From: Gnetum montanum
Lineage: Eukaryota > Streptophyta > Gnetopsida > Gnetales > Gnetaceae
Reading direction: 5' to 3'
Assembly (NCBI GenBank): GCA_015680685.1
Contig: MNCI01016241.1
Coordinates: 309,240 to 373,239, forward strand
Length of the DNA stretch: 64,000 nucleotides
The first letter of the stretch is position 1, and every line of letters begins with the position of its first letter. The notes beneath the pieces are model-generated. The model searched no databases. It was not told the DNA's origin and saw only the letters and a list, made by a program, of their open reading frames with translations. This document shows, piece after piece, positions 1 to 10,149 of this stretch. A program made the position numbers and the translations under genes.

Positions 1-1580
1 GTGTGTTATGAGAAAATGACAAAAAATTCTTGAGTGCTCGGTGGTATATGTAGGATGTAAGCTTTGCATCAACGAAGCCTTGTTGACATAGCTATTAACC
101 ATAACTAACTACCATTGAATTTCATCAAACTTTTAAAATTCAAGGAATTTTTGGATAAAATTAGGATCAAACGAAAGCTCAAATGACCAAGAATAGTATG
201 AAAACATGAGAAGAGGATGTTGAAGTTCATAAATTTGAAAAAATGGAGAAAAATTAACTTAGTGGATAAATGAAATAAAAGGTTAAGAAGCACTGAGCAG
301 GATACTCAATGAAATATGCAAAAGATAGGATTGTAGCGATGTCAAAGGTAAGGAACCTTAACTAATCAAACTAAAAGCTATGCAAGTGGGTCCTTCCCAT
401 AGTAGGCTTATGCCCTTTTTGCCCTTGGATAACCTCAATAGAAGATTTTGTGGGCCCCATAGTCAATTAATGGTCATGAAAAGTTAAGGACCAACCAAAA
501 AGAATCTACACAAGAATTCCAACACATCAGACCAAGACATAGAGCATAACATAGAATATGATAGTGAGGTGAGTTATGGCAACATGGATGGATGATAGAG
601 AAGGTGGAATGGAGTTTCGAATTAAGGTCATAAGAAGTCCCTTGTAGAATTTGTGTTTAAAATGACCTAAGAAGATTCATCCTTAGTCTAGACCAAAGTC
701 ATTTGCTTTCAATGACTTCACATCACCACTCTAAGAACAATCCACCCACTCGAGACATAAGAGTGCTTCCCCAAAACAACCACCATTCTGCAAAAAGAAG
801 AAAGAGAAGTATGAAGTGAGAGAGAGAGGGCCTTAGTTAGAGGGGCCCTTCAGGCATAGGTGCATGCCATTCAAGTCCCATAACCAATGCTTATATTCCA
901 TTTATTTATCCAAGGGGTGTGCTTTGAATTCTCATTGTGTGTTTTTTTAGAAGGAAAGCACACCATGAAACTATGTTATTTGACTTCCTATTAGTGGTTA
1001 GTATGGAATGGTAAGAAGTTCATGAAGAACACTTAAGCACTCAAGCAAGTAAAAGTCTACAAAGAGTATTGAGTCCCCTTGAAGTCACACCCTTTACAAG
1101 CCTTTGAATCCTTCCTAATTCCAGAACTACTAAGTTTACCAATTGATTAAAAGTTTTTTTCATGGAAGGAACCTCAAATTCCCAAAATAAGGAGAATCGT
1201 AGAGTTCATTGGATGGGTGGATGATGTGTACTCACTACCTATTCCATGAAAAAATAAACCATGTCAATGTCATTAGACATCAAAATTCAAAAATAGAAAC
1301 CAGATATCAACACTCACAACATTAAGCACAAACGATCATTAGTAAACACCAACAACAACACTGTTTCCTATGATAATAAAGCACTTTTTATTATCAAAAA
1401 TGAGAAAATATCACACTTAAATAAAAAAAAAAACAAAGTAAAATATATAAGAAAATGTAAAATAGTCAAGAAGGTTTAAAGGTACTAAAGATGGTGTAAA
1501 ATTAGAAAATTCTGAAAATCAAAAATTTGTAAGATAAATAATTTCTTTAAAAAAATCAAAAATGTGAAAAACAAAATGTA
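1..1580 (-). other. A1 3' noncoding region between integrase and 3' LTR
   Basis: No supportable gene. The stretch aligns by eye with 13190-14780 in A2, for example the blocks at 540-660 and 13740-13850 and the T-rich tract near 940-970, so it is the post-integrase spacer of this subfamily. In A2 the extra ORF and the LTR follow further left; here that part is outside the window. Short ORFs in it are not conserved between copies. Confidence 0.7.
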
Positions 1581-1589
1581 GAAAAATTG

Positions 1590-2870
1590 AGAAGCCATGT
1601 TGATGGTTAGCATAGGTGGCCATCTTCCCCACGAATGAGTTGGACAAAGGAGATTCAAAAAATGGAACGTGATTGTCCATTTGTCAAGGTGGTAGTTGCA
1701 CTAGCTTCTTTTGGTTCCAGGAAGGGCTTTACTTATTGGATGTTGACTAGCTACTTTTTATTTTGGCATTCAAGATTGTAGATTAACATAGCTCCAAAGG
1801 AAAAATTTTGATCAATTATGTAAGGTCCCTTCCATAATGTTTCAAATTTTTCCTTTTGGCGTACATGTGTGGGGTTCCAATAGAGAACCTTATCTTCTAG
1901 TTGAAGTTTTAATTTCTTGATTCTAAGATCATGACGTTGCTTACTGAATGGCTTGTTCACCTCATTCAAGGATAGGGCCACTAATCAATTTTCATCTAAC
2001 ACATTTAGGTTGATTAATCTTTCTTTCTGTCCCAGACTTAGGTCAAGATTTAGATCATAGGCTATTGAGAGCATATGAAGCTCAAATTGAATTGGGAGCA
2101 TTGTAAGTTTCCCGTACACTAACTCATGGGAAGAATAGCCAATAAGAAGTTTCCATGTTGAATGATAAGCCCAGAGAGCATCATTAAGTTTTATACTCTA
2201 ATCCTTCCTAAATTTTCTAATGGTCTGCATTAGTATTTTTGTGATCTCTTAGTTGGTTACCTCTGCTTGACCATTGGCTTGGGGGGTGATAAGGTGTTGT
2301 TAATTTATGTTCAACCCCCAAGCATTGCATTAGCTTTCTAAAGGTGACACCTATGAAATAAGTTCCATTGTTGAAAATCAGTGAATGTGGCACGCTAAAC
2401 CTATTCATAATATTTTGTTGTATAAATATGGCAATAGTGGATAATGTACAATTAGTAATGGCTATTGCTTCTAAAAATTTTGTGTAATAGTCAACTACTA
2501 TGATAATACATGCCTTTCTATTGAACATGGGTGTGATAAGATCTATGAAGTCAACATTGCATATGTCAAAAGGTTCTAGTGGTTGAATCCACTATTGCGA
2601 ACCTTCCATGTCAGTCATCATCCCCCAATCTCATTGAAAATGTTCACAAGACTTGACAAACTAGTGAACATCCCTAAAGATTGTAGGCCAATAGTATCCT
2701 ACCATCAAGATTTTTATGACTATGCATCTCCCTGCATAGTAGCCTTTGCAAGGCCCTTCGTGAGCATCTTGGAGAACATGTAGTTGATCTTCATCAAGGA
2801 TGCACCAACGAATTAGGCCATTGGTGCACACCTTATAAAGGTGATCATTGATTTCCATGAAGTATTTGAC
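1590..2870 (-). pseudogene. A1 integrase (broken)
   Basis: Integrase of the A1 polyprotein, which would insert the element cDNA. The N-terminal zinc region reads HEGPCKGYY near 2770, where the family has HEGPCGGHY, so the second zinc His is Tyr. The first catalytic Asp survives in VDFIDL near 2545. The second is Asn in FNNGTYF near 2370, where the family has SDNGTHF. A frameshift follows PYHPPS near 2280, before the catalytic Glu. The C-terminal GPY/F motif is readable as LWKGPYII near 1830. The conserved tail GKMATYAN near 1600 marks the polyprotein end. The product is not functional. Confidence 0.85.
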
Positions 2871-3470
2871 CTAATGAAGAAATTGTCACTTCTTTTTGAA
2901 ATCCAAATCTTGTGGAATCTCCTAAGTGAGAAGATAGATGAGGATTCCATTATACCATGTTGTTTTTATATGTGTTTGTTCATTATTACTCCTATAAAGA
3001 AGAGTTTATCTTGAAATTGATCAAAGGGTGGACTCTCCTCCTCTTTATTATCCCATCTTAAGTGAGAGAGGTGATCAATGACTACATTCTCTATCTCTTT
3101 TTAATCTACCATTGTGAAATCAAATTCCTACAAGATCATGAGCCACCATATGGCACAAGGGCTTACAGTTGGCTCGTTCATGAGGAAGTAGATTACACTG
3201 TGGTCCGTATGCATAAATACTTTGTAACCAAGCACATAATGGCTAAACTTTTCTAGAGCATACACCACTGCCACTAATTCCTTCTCCATGGTGTTGTAAT
3301 TTAACTATGCTTCCATAATGCTTTAAATCACATAGTGGATGTAGTATGGACATTTCTTATCATCCATATGTGTGAGCACTACTCCCAAAGCATAGTTAGA
3401 TGCATCTATCATGATATGGAAAGGTTTATACTAGTCTAGTGCTCATAGGATTGGTGTTTCTACAAGTTTC
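2871..3470 (-). pseudogene. A1 RNase H remnant
   Basis: The RNase H domain between RT and integrase is recognised from HTDHSVIYFLMN (about 3170-3210) and NVVIDHLSHL (about 3060-3090), counterparts of HTDHSAIRFLMN and NVVADHLSRL in A3. The second motif has Ile for Ala. Several codons expected to be Gln, Arg or Trp are stops. It normally degrades the RNA strand during reverse transcription; this copy cannot be translated through. Confidence 0.8.
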
Positions 3471-4740
3471 TCCTTTAATTATTGGAATGCCTATTCACAT
3501 TCTTTAGTCTAGATGAAAGGTGCATCTTTCTTTGTAAGCTCTACCAATAGCTTTACAATCTTAGATAAATTCTCTATGAATTGTCTGTAGTAGCCAATGT
3601 GTCCATGAAATGACTAAACATCTTTAAAGGTATTTGGTTTGCATGAAATTCCTTAGATGACCCTTATCTTTTTTCAGTCTACCTCAATCCATTTTCGTGA
3701 AATTCAGTGCCCTAGCACAATGCCTTCTTGGACCATGAGATGGCTCTTTTACTGATTAAGCTATAGGTTTGTCTCAACACATCTCTTCAATACTTACTCT
3801 AGGTGGTTCAAGTCTTGCTCAAATGTAGCTCCATAGGTGGAAAATTCATTAATGAATACTTTAACACCACTACCAATCTATTGTTGGAAGATATTAAGGA
3901 CCAAGCGTTGAACTATTGCAAGGGCATTACACAAATTGAATGGCATCTTACAATGTGCAAAATTCCCCCAAGGACTCATAAATGTTGTCTTGACCTAATC
4001 TTTTGGTGCAATTTCGATTTGGTTATAACCACTATCACTATCCAAGAAACTATAATAAAAATTCCTAGATATGGTGTCTAACACTTGATCTACAAATGGT
4101 AAAGAAAACTAATTTTTAATTATTACCATATTCAACAGCCTGAAGTTCATGAAAACTTGCCATTTGTCATCCTTCTTTGGTACAATTACGAACACTCACT
4201 ATCCATGATGGAATAGATGAACCTCACCTTGAGGAGTTGCTCTATTTCCTCCTTGATGATTTGCTTTAATTTGGGATTTAGTTTCCTCTGTGGCTACCTT
4301 CTAGGCTTCATGGCTAGGTTGGTGTAGATGCAATGCTGACATATCCTTGGATCAATTTTTGTTAGTTCTGGATATGATCAAGCAAAGGATATTGATCATT
4401 TTTTCACCACTTTTAACAATATTTCTTTTTTAGGAGCAAGTTTGGCATTAATTATGACTAATATACCATTCTTTAAAAATGCATACTCCATATCAATCGA
4501 TAAAGTTTTTAGTTCTAGAGGCTCCTACTTGAAGTGATAAGGGATTTCCAGCTCTCCCCAATAGGTATCATCATCTTCGTCAGAGATTTGGGAATGAACT
4601 TGTTCAATTTTGTCCATGCCTTCAACATATGCATAATTTAGGCTCTCATTTGGTTCCATGCATATTGTGCTACTATTCAAGTTAGCTATCAACCACTGGG
4701 TGCCCTCTTGCTTTGTGGCTACTACATACAAACACCTTTG
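3471..4740 (-). pseudogene. A1 reverse transcriptase with its N-terminal linker (broken)
   Basis: The linker before RT is an open stretch at 4525-4731 (ELEIP motif, matching ELKPLP-type linkers of related copies). The RT core runs to about 3480. The catalytic FMDDF of the family is FINEF here (near 3850), so both metal-binding Asp residues are lost. The thumb side is readable as HIGYYRQFIEN and ELTKKDAPF near 3520-3600. Stops and frameshifts are frequent. Confidence 0.85.
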
Positions 4741-4859
4741 AATATTGATCTCTTACACACACTAATTACATGCTTTAATGTATGTACTCTTGATTGACCA
4801 AATATTTTCAACATAATTGCACCTGTTATTACTATATGTGATGCATGGAATATGCTTCT

Positions 4860-5350
4860 TCTCAATCTTGCCTAGTTCATTTTCCTCGGATATTTCTAAA
4901 GATATGCCCTTATACCCATTCATTGTTAACCGTGTTTAACCAAGCCCTTTCCATAATTATGGGGAAGTCACTTTTGTAGTTGTTCACCTTGATCACCAAA
5001 AAATTAGTAAGATATGACCATCCACAATCTATGATCACAATGTCCTCTACTAATCCTAGAGGGACAATAATCAATTGATCTACTAATTCTAGATGAATGT
5101 TGCTCTTCTTAAGAGGTGGTAGGTTCCAGGCCCTGTGCATGTCATGGGAGATGAGATTAACTCTAGAACTAGAGTCAAGAAGAGCCTTCCATGGCTCATG
5201 TACAGTGATTTATAGATAAATGAGTGGACTTTTTGGGTCTAATCTTTTCGTAGGAATATTTCCAGCCTTGATCTAGTCAAAAATAGCATGAGTTAGCATC
5301 ATAGTGCAGATCCTAGGTGGCACTTGCTTTGAAGGGCACTTGAAGGTATT
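4860..5350 (-). pseudogene. A1 aspartic protease remnant
   Basis: The retropepsin-type active site is recognisable as ALLDSSSRVNLIS near 5160-5200, equivalent to ALLDLGSGVNLIF in A5. Gly of the D-x-G signature is Ser, so activity is very unlikely. The flap and C-terminal strand follow as NFLVIKVNNY and FPIIMERAWLN (4930-5010), matching the other copies. The enzyme would cut the Gag-Pol polyprotein. Confidence 0.82.
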
Positions 5351-7677
5351 TGATGTAGAGGATGAGGGTTCTAGAGATGTAGGACAATCAGCTGAGCTAG
5401 ATTGTGAGGGTTAAAGAGGACTACTGGGTTAGAAGAAGGGTCTTTTCCTTAATTGATTATCTAGATCACTTGGCTGAAAATTTAGTTATGAGTGTACAAC
5501 CCTTGTAGCATTTCATTGTTGCAACTATGAAGGAATCTCACCCTGTATAGATGGAGTAGAAGGTAACTAGGTTGAAGGTAGAAATGTATGTGTAGAGGGA
5601 TGTAGAGGATGATATGGATATGGATATGGGTTTTCCCCTTAAGTAGATGGTGAATGTGTTTGATGGTACTCTGGAGGGTAATAGTGATGCTGGAATGATG
5701 TACCCATATAGATCTGGTTGCCTATAAGGGTATTATTGCCTTGGCAGTGGAATTTCCCATGATTATGGTTAATACCATTATTAGTATTGTTCATATGATT
5801 GTGGAGGAGTTCCACTTGGGTCGTAAGCTTGTTGGTATTGGTTGAACTACCATGGATTGCCTTGAGGATAAGGCAATCATCTTGGAGCTTGCCTATGTGC
5901 TAGGCAAGGATCCAATGTGTACACTCTATAGTTTTGTAAGTGTAACACCACAAGGCAACATCCCTTTGGATGTTCATATTGATAGATGTTGCATTTAGTT
6001 TTATCATCAGAGCCAATCTCCATAACTTTCTCTACTACAATAACTTTGCCTTTACCTCTTTGGTGGTACATTCAGCTTCTTTTTGCCTCTTGGGATTATG
6101 ATCACTATTTTTCTCTTTGGATTCTTCAGTAATCTTCAAAGTAGTTTAAAATTTTTCATACAAAGAATCCTATAATTTATCAACCTTGGAAAAAATATCA
6201 AAAATATATTTTTGAATGGGCAAGATCTTTCTATTCACCACTTCATCAAGTGATGACTTCTCCTTGTCACAAAATTGGACCTTCCATTTTCTAATGGAAG
6301 AGTCCCTATTATACTCTTCAACACTTTCCCTTTTTCATAGCTCCCGTTCTTCTTTTTCTACCTACTCATGGGCATACACCCCAAGGGTTCTTCTTGTTTC
6401 TACTTTGAGTCCATCTATAATATGGTGAATTTGTTTTGTCTAAGAATAACCATGGCTAAGACATCAATGTAAGAGTGAATAATATCAACCCATGATAGCA
6501 TCTAAGGGTTCATGTGCTCCATATTTCTATCCTTAGATTTGCCTTCTTAAATTAGACACTCTAGAGTACATTTGGTATTTGTCATTGAATAGCTCAAATA
6601 TAGTACACCATCTGTAAATAGATTTTGGCTTCATAGATTGGTACCAACTTTTAGCTTCCTTGATGAGTGTACTTGGGAAAATCTTGAGTTTCTACCATTT
6701 ATTTTCTATATTTTGTAAGACAAAAGCATCATGAAAATCTTGTAGATGTGTTTGTGAATTAGATTTGTATCCCCCATCAACTCTTGGGATAGTATTCATT
6801 TCTAGGCACTTGATCTAACTATCCTTCATATGCCTAGTTTGGATTTTCACTACCTTTGCAATGTTGAGCATATTTCAAGTCACTAATAGAGGTTCATCAT
6901 CATCATTGTGTTGATGATGGTTTTGGCTACCTCTTCAATTTTTGTGGCCTTCATGATCATTATTATCTCACTAATCATCTTCATCATGGTTATTTTGATA
7001 GCAGCTTCCATGAGAACCATCAGATGAAGAGGAATGTTCAAAATTAGATGAAGAGGATGAAGAAGAAGGTGGATCACCACCACCACTGTAGTGTTTTCCA
7101 CCAACTTATCATTTATTACAACCATCATCCTTAGATCCCTTACTATTGTGATGCCTACCGAAGTTCCTAGCTTGGCTTTCACTTTTTTCTAAACCTAATT
7201 TATGGATAGTGGATGACAGGTTTAGGTTCACACCCTCATCCCTAGTATTAGGGGGTGGGGAATCTTCATGTTGAAAAGCCTCAAATGGAGGATCCTCATT
7301 GTCCTCTTCATCTAGAAGGAACAATGGGTTAGTGAAATTTTTTCCCTACATAGCATTGTGGAGCTTCTCCTAATGTCTATCTCATTTATGTTGTGTTTCA
7401 ATGGGATATTATTTTCAAGTGTCATAACGATCTATGGTGTATTCTTTATGAAGATTTACTATGCCCAACTTCTTAAGGGTTTTAAAAATCATCCCAGAAA
7501 TAGATCAATCAAGGGCAAGATGATGATGCCCTCCATATCATGCCATTGCAACTATTCATCCTGATGTAGGATGAAGGTGAAGTTTGGCACAAACTCATCT
7601 AGATGAGTATTTACCACTTTGCACTATTGTGGGACTAGTGGTTTGGTATCTTCGTGCTTGCAAGAAGAAGAAGACAT
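5351..7677 (-). pseudogene. A1 gag (broken)
   Basis: Capsid/nucleocapsid region. The start is the ATG at 7677-7675, in MSSSSCKHEDTKPLVPQ, at the same place as the A2 gag start. Order: N-terminal region, Ser/Asp/Glu-rich stretch near 7100-7320 (DEEDNEDPPFEAFQ), capsid core near 6250-6850 and a nucleic-acid-binding motif near 5950-6000 in which the family pattern C-x2-C-x3-H-x3-C has lost its second Cys (CNIYQYEHPKGC). A Pro/Tyr-rich linker leads to protease. There are many stops and frameshifts. Confidence 0.8.
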
Positions 7678-7817
7678 TTTGCAAAATAAAATAAAATAAA
7701 ATTATCAATGTGCTTTTATAATTCTATGTATAGTAGGAATGATATTGACCTTAAGGTTTGTACAATGATATTAATGATATTCACTTAAACCTAAATAGCG
7801 CATGTTCCACAAAAAAG

Positions 7818-7837
7818 TTCCTTGGCAATAGTACCAA
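7818..7837 (-). other. A1 primer binding site
   Basis: Directly inside the 5' LTR the minus strand reads TTGGTACTATTGCCAAGGA. It matches most positions of TTGGCGCCGTTGCCGGGGA, the primer site usual in Athila-type elements. About 140 bp of leader separate it from the gag ATG. Confidence 0.75.
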
Positions 7838-8758
7838 TGATAAGTAGTGAGGTACCCCTATGTACAACCATACGAATCACAAAGTGTTCATGTGTGATCT
7901 GATCAAATTCTATGGACTTTATCATTTCTAGTGTACTAGTCCTCTAGAAAGTGAATCCTACCTTAAGGTCAATTGTTGTCTTCCCAATTACACTTGTGAT
8001 GTTCATTGGTATGATTAAGTGTAATTGAGGCATTTGATTTTTATCATTTTGTGTTTTATAGTTTGATGTTCAAATGTATATGAAAGGAATTTGGCTAACT
8101 AATCTAAACTAACTAATTGACTAGCATTTAACTAATCCTAACATAAGCATTTAATCCCCCTTTCTATACACATCTTGAACCCACGTATCTATTGCTAGGT
8201 GACCAAGCGCTACACTATTAGGTGTACCAAGCAATAACATTTTTGGGATTACCAAGCGAATACATATTACACTCAAAGTGGTCATACTAATGTATGTAAT
8301 CTATCTGGCTTAATTTCTTCATTAAAGTAATAACTAGAAAATATTTAATGATGAATGGAAAACATTTAATAAATAATCAAAAACATTGAATGCATAATTG
8401 AAATAGCTAATCTACCTAAAGTGCTACAAGGTTTATTAGAAAGCTCATCTTTATTACCACATACACTATCATGCTTAGGTACAATAATGCTCGAATAAAG
8501 ATCTGTATACTTAATGACTTTTACTATAGGCACTTGAGGAAAAATTCTAACTTTCAAATGGAAAAATTGTAAGATTTTTACTACAACTACAATCTCTAAT
8601 TACCATAAATGTGGCTACATGTGTGTATTTATAGCCAAAAAACAACACTACATTAGTGGGGCCTCATCGATGCCTAGTAAGATGTGTCAACTAGGCCTCA
8701 TCGACAAGGCCCAATCAACAAGACCTCATCAACACAGCCAACTAAATGCAACTCATCA
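7838..8758 (-). repeat. A1 5' LTR
   Basis: 921 bp with TGATAAG/CTCATCA ends (TG...CA). It aligns with the LTRs at 9133, 38518, 46720, 51664, 54492 and 63849 over shared blocks (GAGGTACCCCTA..CAACCATA near one end, GAAGCTCATC..TTTATT in the middle). In minus orientation the TATA box is only about 125 bp from the LTR start. The adjacent TTGGT at 8759-8763 may be the target duplication, but the partner copy is outside. Confidence 0.9.
8626..8633 (-). promoter_or_regulatory. A1 LTR TATA box
   Basis: TATAAATA on the minus strand inside the A1 LTR. The same octamer lies at the equivalent place in the other LTRs of this family (9863-9870, 39233-39240, 47438-47445, 48451-48458, 52440-52447). Confidence 0.7.
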
Positions 8759-9132
8759 TTGGTCAAGATGGTGTAGCTCTCATTATTAATCATTGTTTAT
8801 GTAAAAGAGTTATCTCTCATGATAAAGATAATTTTATAATCATGGTAATCCTTTAAGGTACTTGAGGTCCTTTTGGTATTTGTAATATTTATGCCCATAC
8901 TACTTTTGTAGATAGAATTACTCTATAATAGGTTCTTATCCAAAGTTTTTCTAACATTCCTTGGCATTTTTGTTGTAATTTTAATAGGATTAAATATCCT
9001 TATGATAAAATTTGTGGAACTTATTCTTAGCTTACAAGCAATGAGCTTTCTATTTGATGTGATTTTAAGGGATAATTTTATTTATTTGATACTACTAGAT
9101 CAAATGTTTGTTGTGATGATTGGTTTACTTGC
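8759..9132 (+). mobile_element. LINE, 5' fragment (endonuclease domain)
   Basis: Non-LTR retrotransposon ORF2 in the frame beginning at 8761. Readable pieces are DGVALIINHCLCKRVISHDK, then GPFGICNIYAH, then PWHFCCNFNRI (canonical GDFN is CNFN, so an active-site residue is lost), then LTSNELSI and DDWFT at the right edge. These are the ordered motifs of the apurinic-type endonuclease of plant LINEs. The frame resumes with WSSLCED at 48600, after the 39.5-kb A2 insertion. Both the left limit (A1) and the right limit (A2) are insertion breaks. Confidence 0.85.
9128..9132. other. A2 target-site duplication, left copy
   Basis: CTTGC immediately before the A2 LTR. The right copy at 48595-48599 is CTTGG. 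With the G, the LINE reading frame gives Trp (DWFT-W-SSL), so CTTGG is the original and the left copy has one change. Confidence 0.8.
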
Positions 9133-9943
9133 TGATGAGCAACGAGTTACCCCTACACCCAACCATACAAATCACAAAGCATTCATGCACAATCTAGTTG
9201 AATTCCATGGACCCTATAGTTTCCAATAAACTAGTCTTCTAGGAAGTGAATCTTGCCCTAAAGGTCATTCATTGTCTTCCCAATTACACTTGTGAAGTAC
9301 AAAGGTATGGTTAAGTGTAATCTAGGCATCTGATTTTTATCATTTTATGTTTTATGATTTTGACACTTAAAGAGAAATATGAAGTAATTTAATAACTAAT
9401 TTAATCTAACTAACTAACTAGTCCTAACATAAGCATCTAGTCCCACTTTTCATACACATCCTAAATCCATGTATCCACTACTGGGATACTAAGTGCTATG
9501 CTACTGGGCACACCAAGCAATAACACTGCTAGGATTACCAGGTAAATACATGTTATGCTCGAAGTGGTCATACTTATCTATTTAATCTATCTAGCTTATC
9601 TTACTTAGTCACTTAATTAGCTTAATTATTGAAAAACATTAAATAAATAACTAAAAGCATTAAATGCATGAATGACACATCTAAACTATCCAAAATGCCA
9701 CAAGGTTTATCAAGAAGCTCATCTTTATTATCGTACACACTATTGTACTTAGGTACAACAATGCTAGAATAAAGATCCATACACTAACTCTTGAATGGAA
9801 AAACTACAAGAGCTTCTCTATGCTAGGACTAACTAATTCCATAACTGTGGTTGGTAAGTGCATATTTATAAGTAAGAATAGATCCTATGTCGATGGGGCC
9901 TAGTTGACAAGGCCTTGTCTACATGACAAACTGTAACATATCA
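9133..9943 (-). repeat. A2 3' LTR
   Basis: 811 bp, starts TGATGAGCAACGAG, ends ATATCA, TATA octamer at 9863-9870. It is followed at 9944 by TACCCCCATG, whose minus-strand form is a G-rich polypurine tract, which fixes this copy as the 3' LTR. The U3 side (9880-9935) carries short GGCCTAGTTGACAAGGCC-type repeats. Confidence 0.9.
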
Positions 9944-9953
9944 TACCCCCATG
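9944..9953 (-). other. A2 polypurine tract
   Basis: The minus strand reads CATGGGGGTA directly next to the LTR start. The same sequence or a close variant borders the LTRs of A3 (39330), A4 (52586) and A5 (55565). It would prime plus-strand DNA synthesis. Confidence 0.7.
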
Positions 9954-10149
9954 ACTAAATGAAAACTCATTCTTGAATTTCTTTACAAAATTGGGTAGGT
10001 ATGGGATTATTGATTAATGCTAGACTTAACAAATTGACTTAACAAAATTGAGCACCTAAGTGTACAAATTAACACATACAAAAATTGCAGTGTTCATGAC
10101 AAAAAATTGAACACCATGACATAACTCTATAAAATTGGACAACATGTCC

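Larger units (their letters stand above)
1..8758 (-). mobile_element. Athila-like Ty3/gypsy element A1, 5' part (3' LTR lies outside the window)
   Basis: Read on the minus strand the order is LTR (8758-7838), primer site, gag, protease, RT, RNase H, integrase and a 3' region running off the window start. The order and the motifs (protease followed by RT-RNase H-integrase, GPY/F-type integrase tail) define Ty3/gypsy; the primer site and the relation to A3 and A5 place it near Athila. Every domain carries stops or frameshifts, and the RT active site, one integrase zinc ligand and one integrase Asp are altered, so it is dead. Its 5' LTR abuts LINE sequence at 8759, so it probably inserted into that LINE. 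The opposite border is not visible and the target duplication cannot be checked. Confidence 0.88.

Noticed and set aside
6883-7182. Met/Ile-rich minus ORF (and the similar ones at 38242-38496 and 46369-46677)
   Set aside because: Out of frame with gag; its repetitive Met/Ile/Val content comes from CAT/ATC-rich DNA of the His/Asp/Ser-rich gag region. The 46369 ORF is useful only because it crosses the A3 recombination join.
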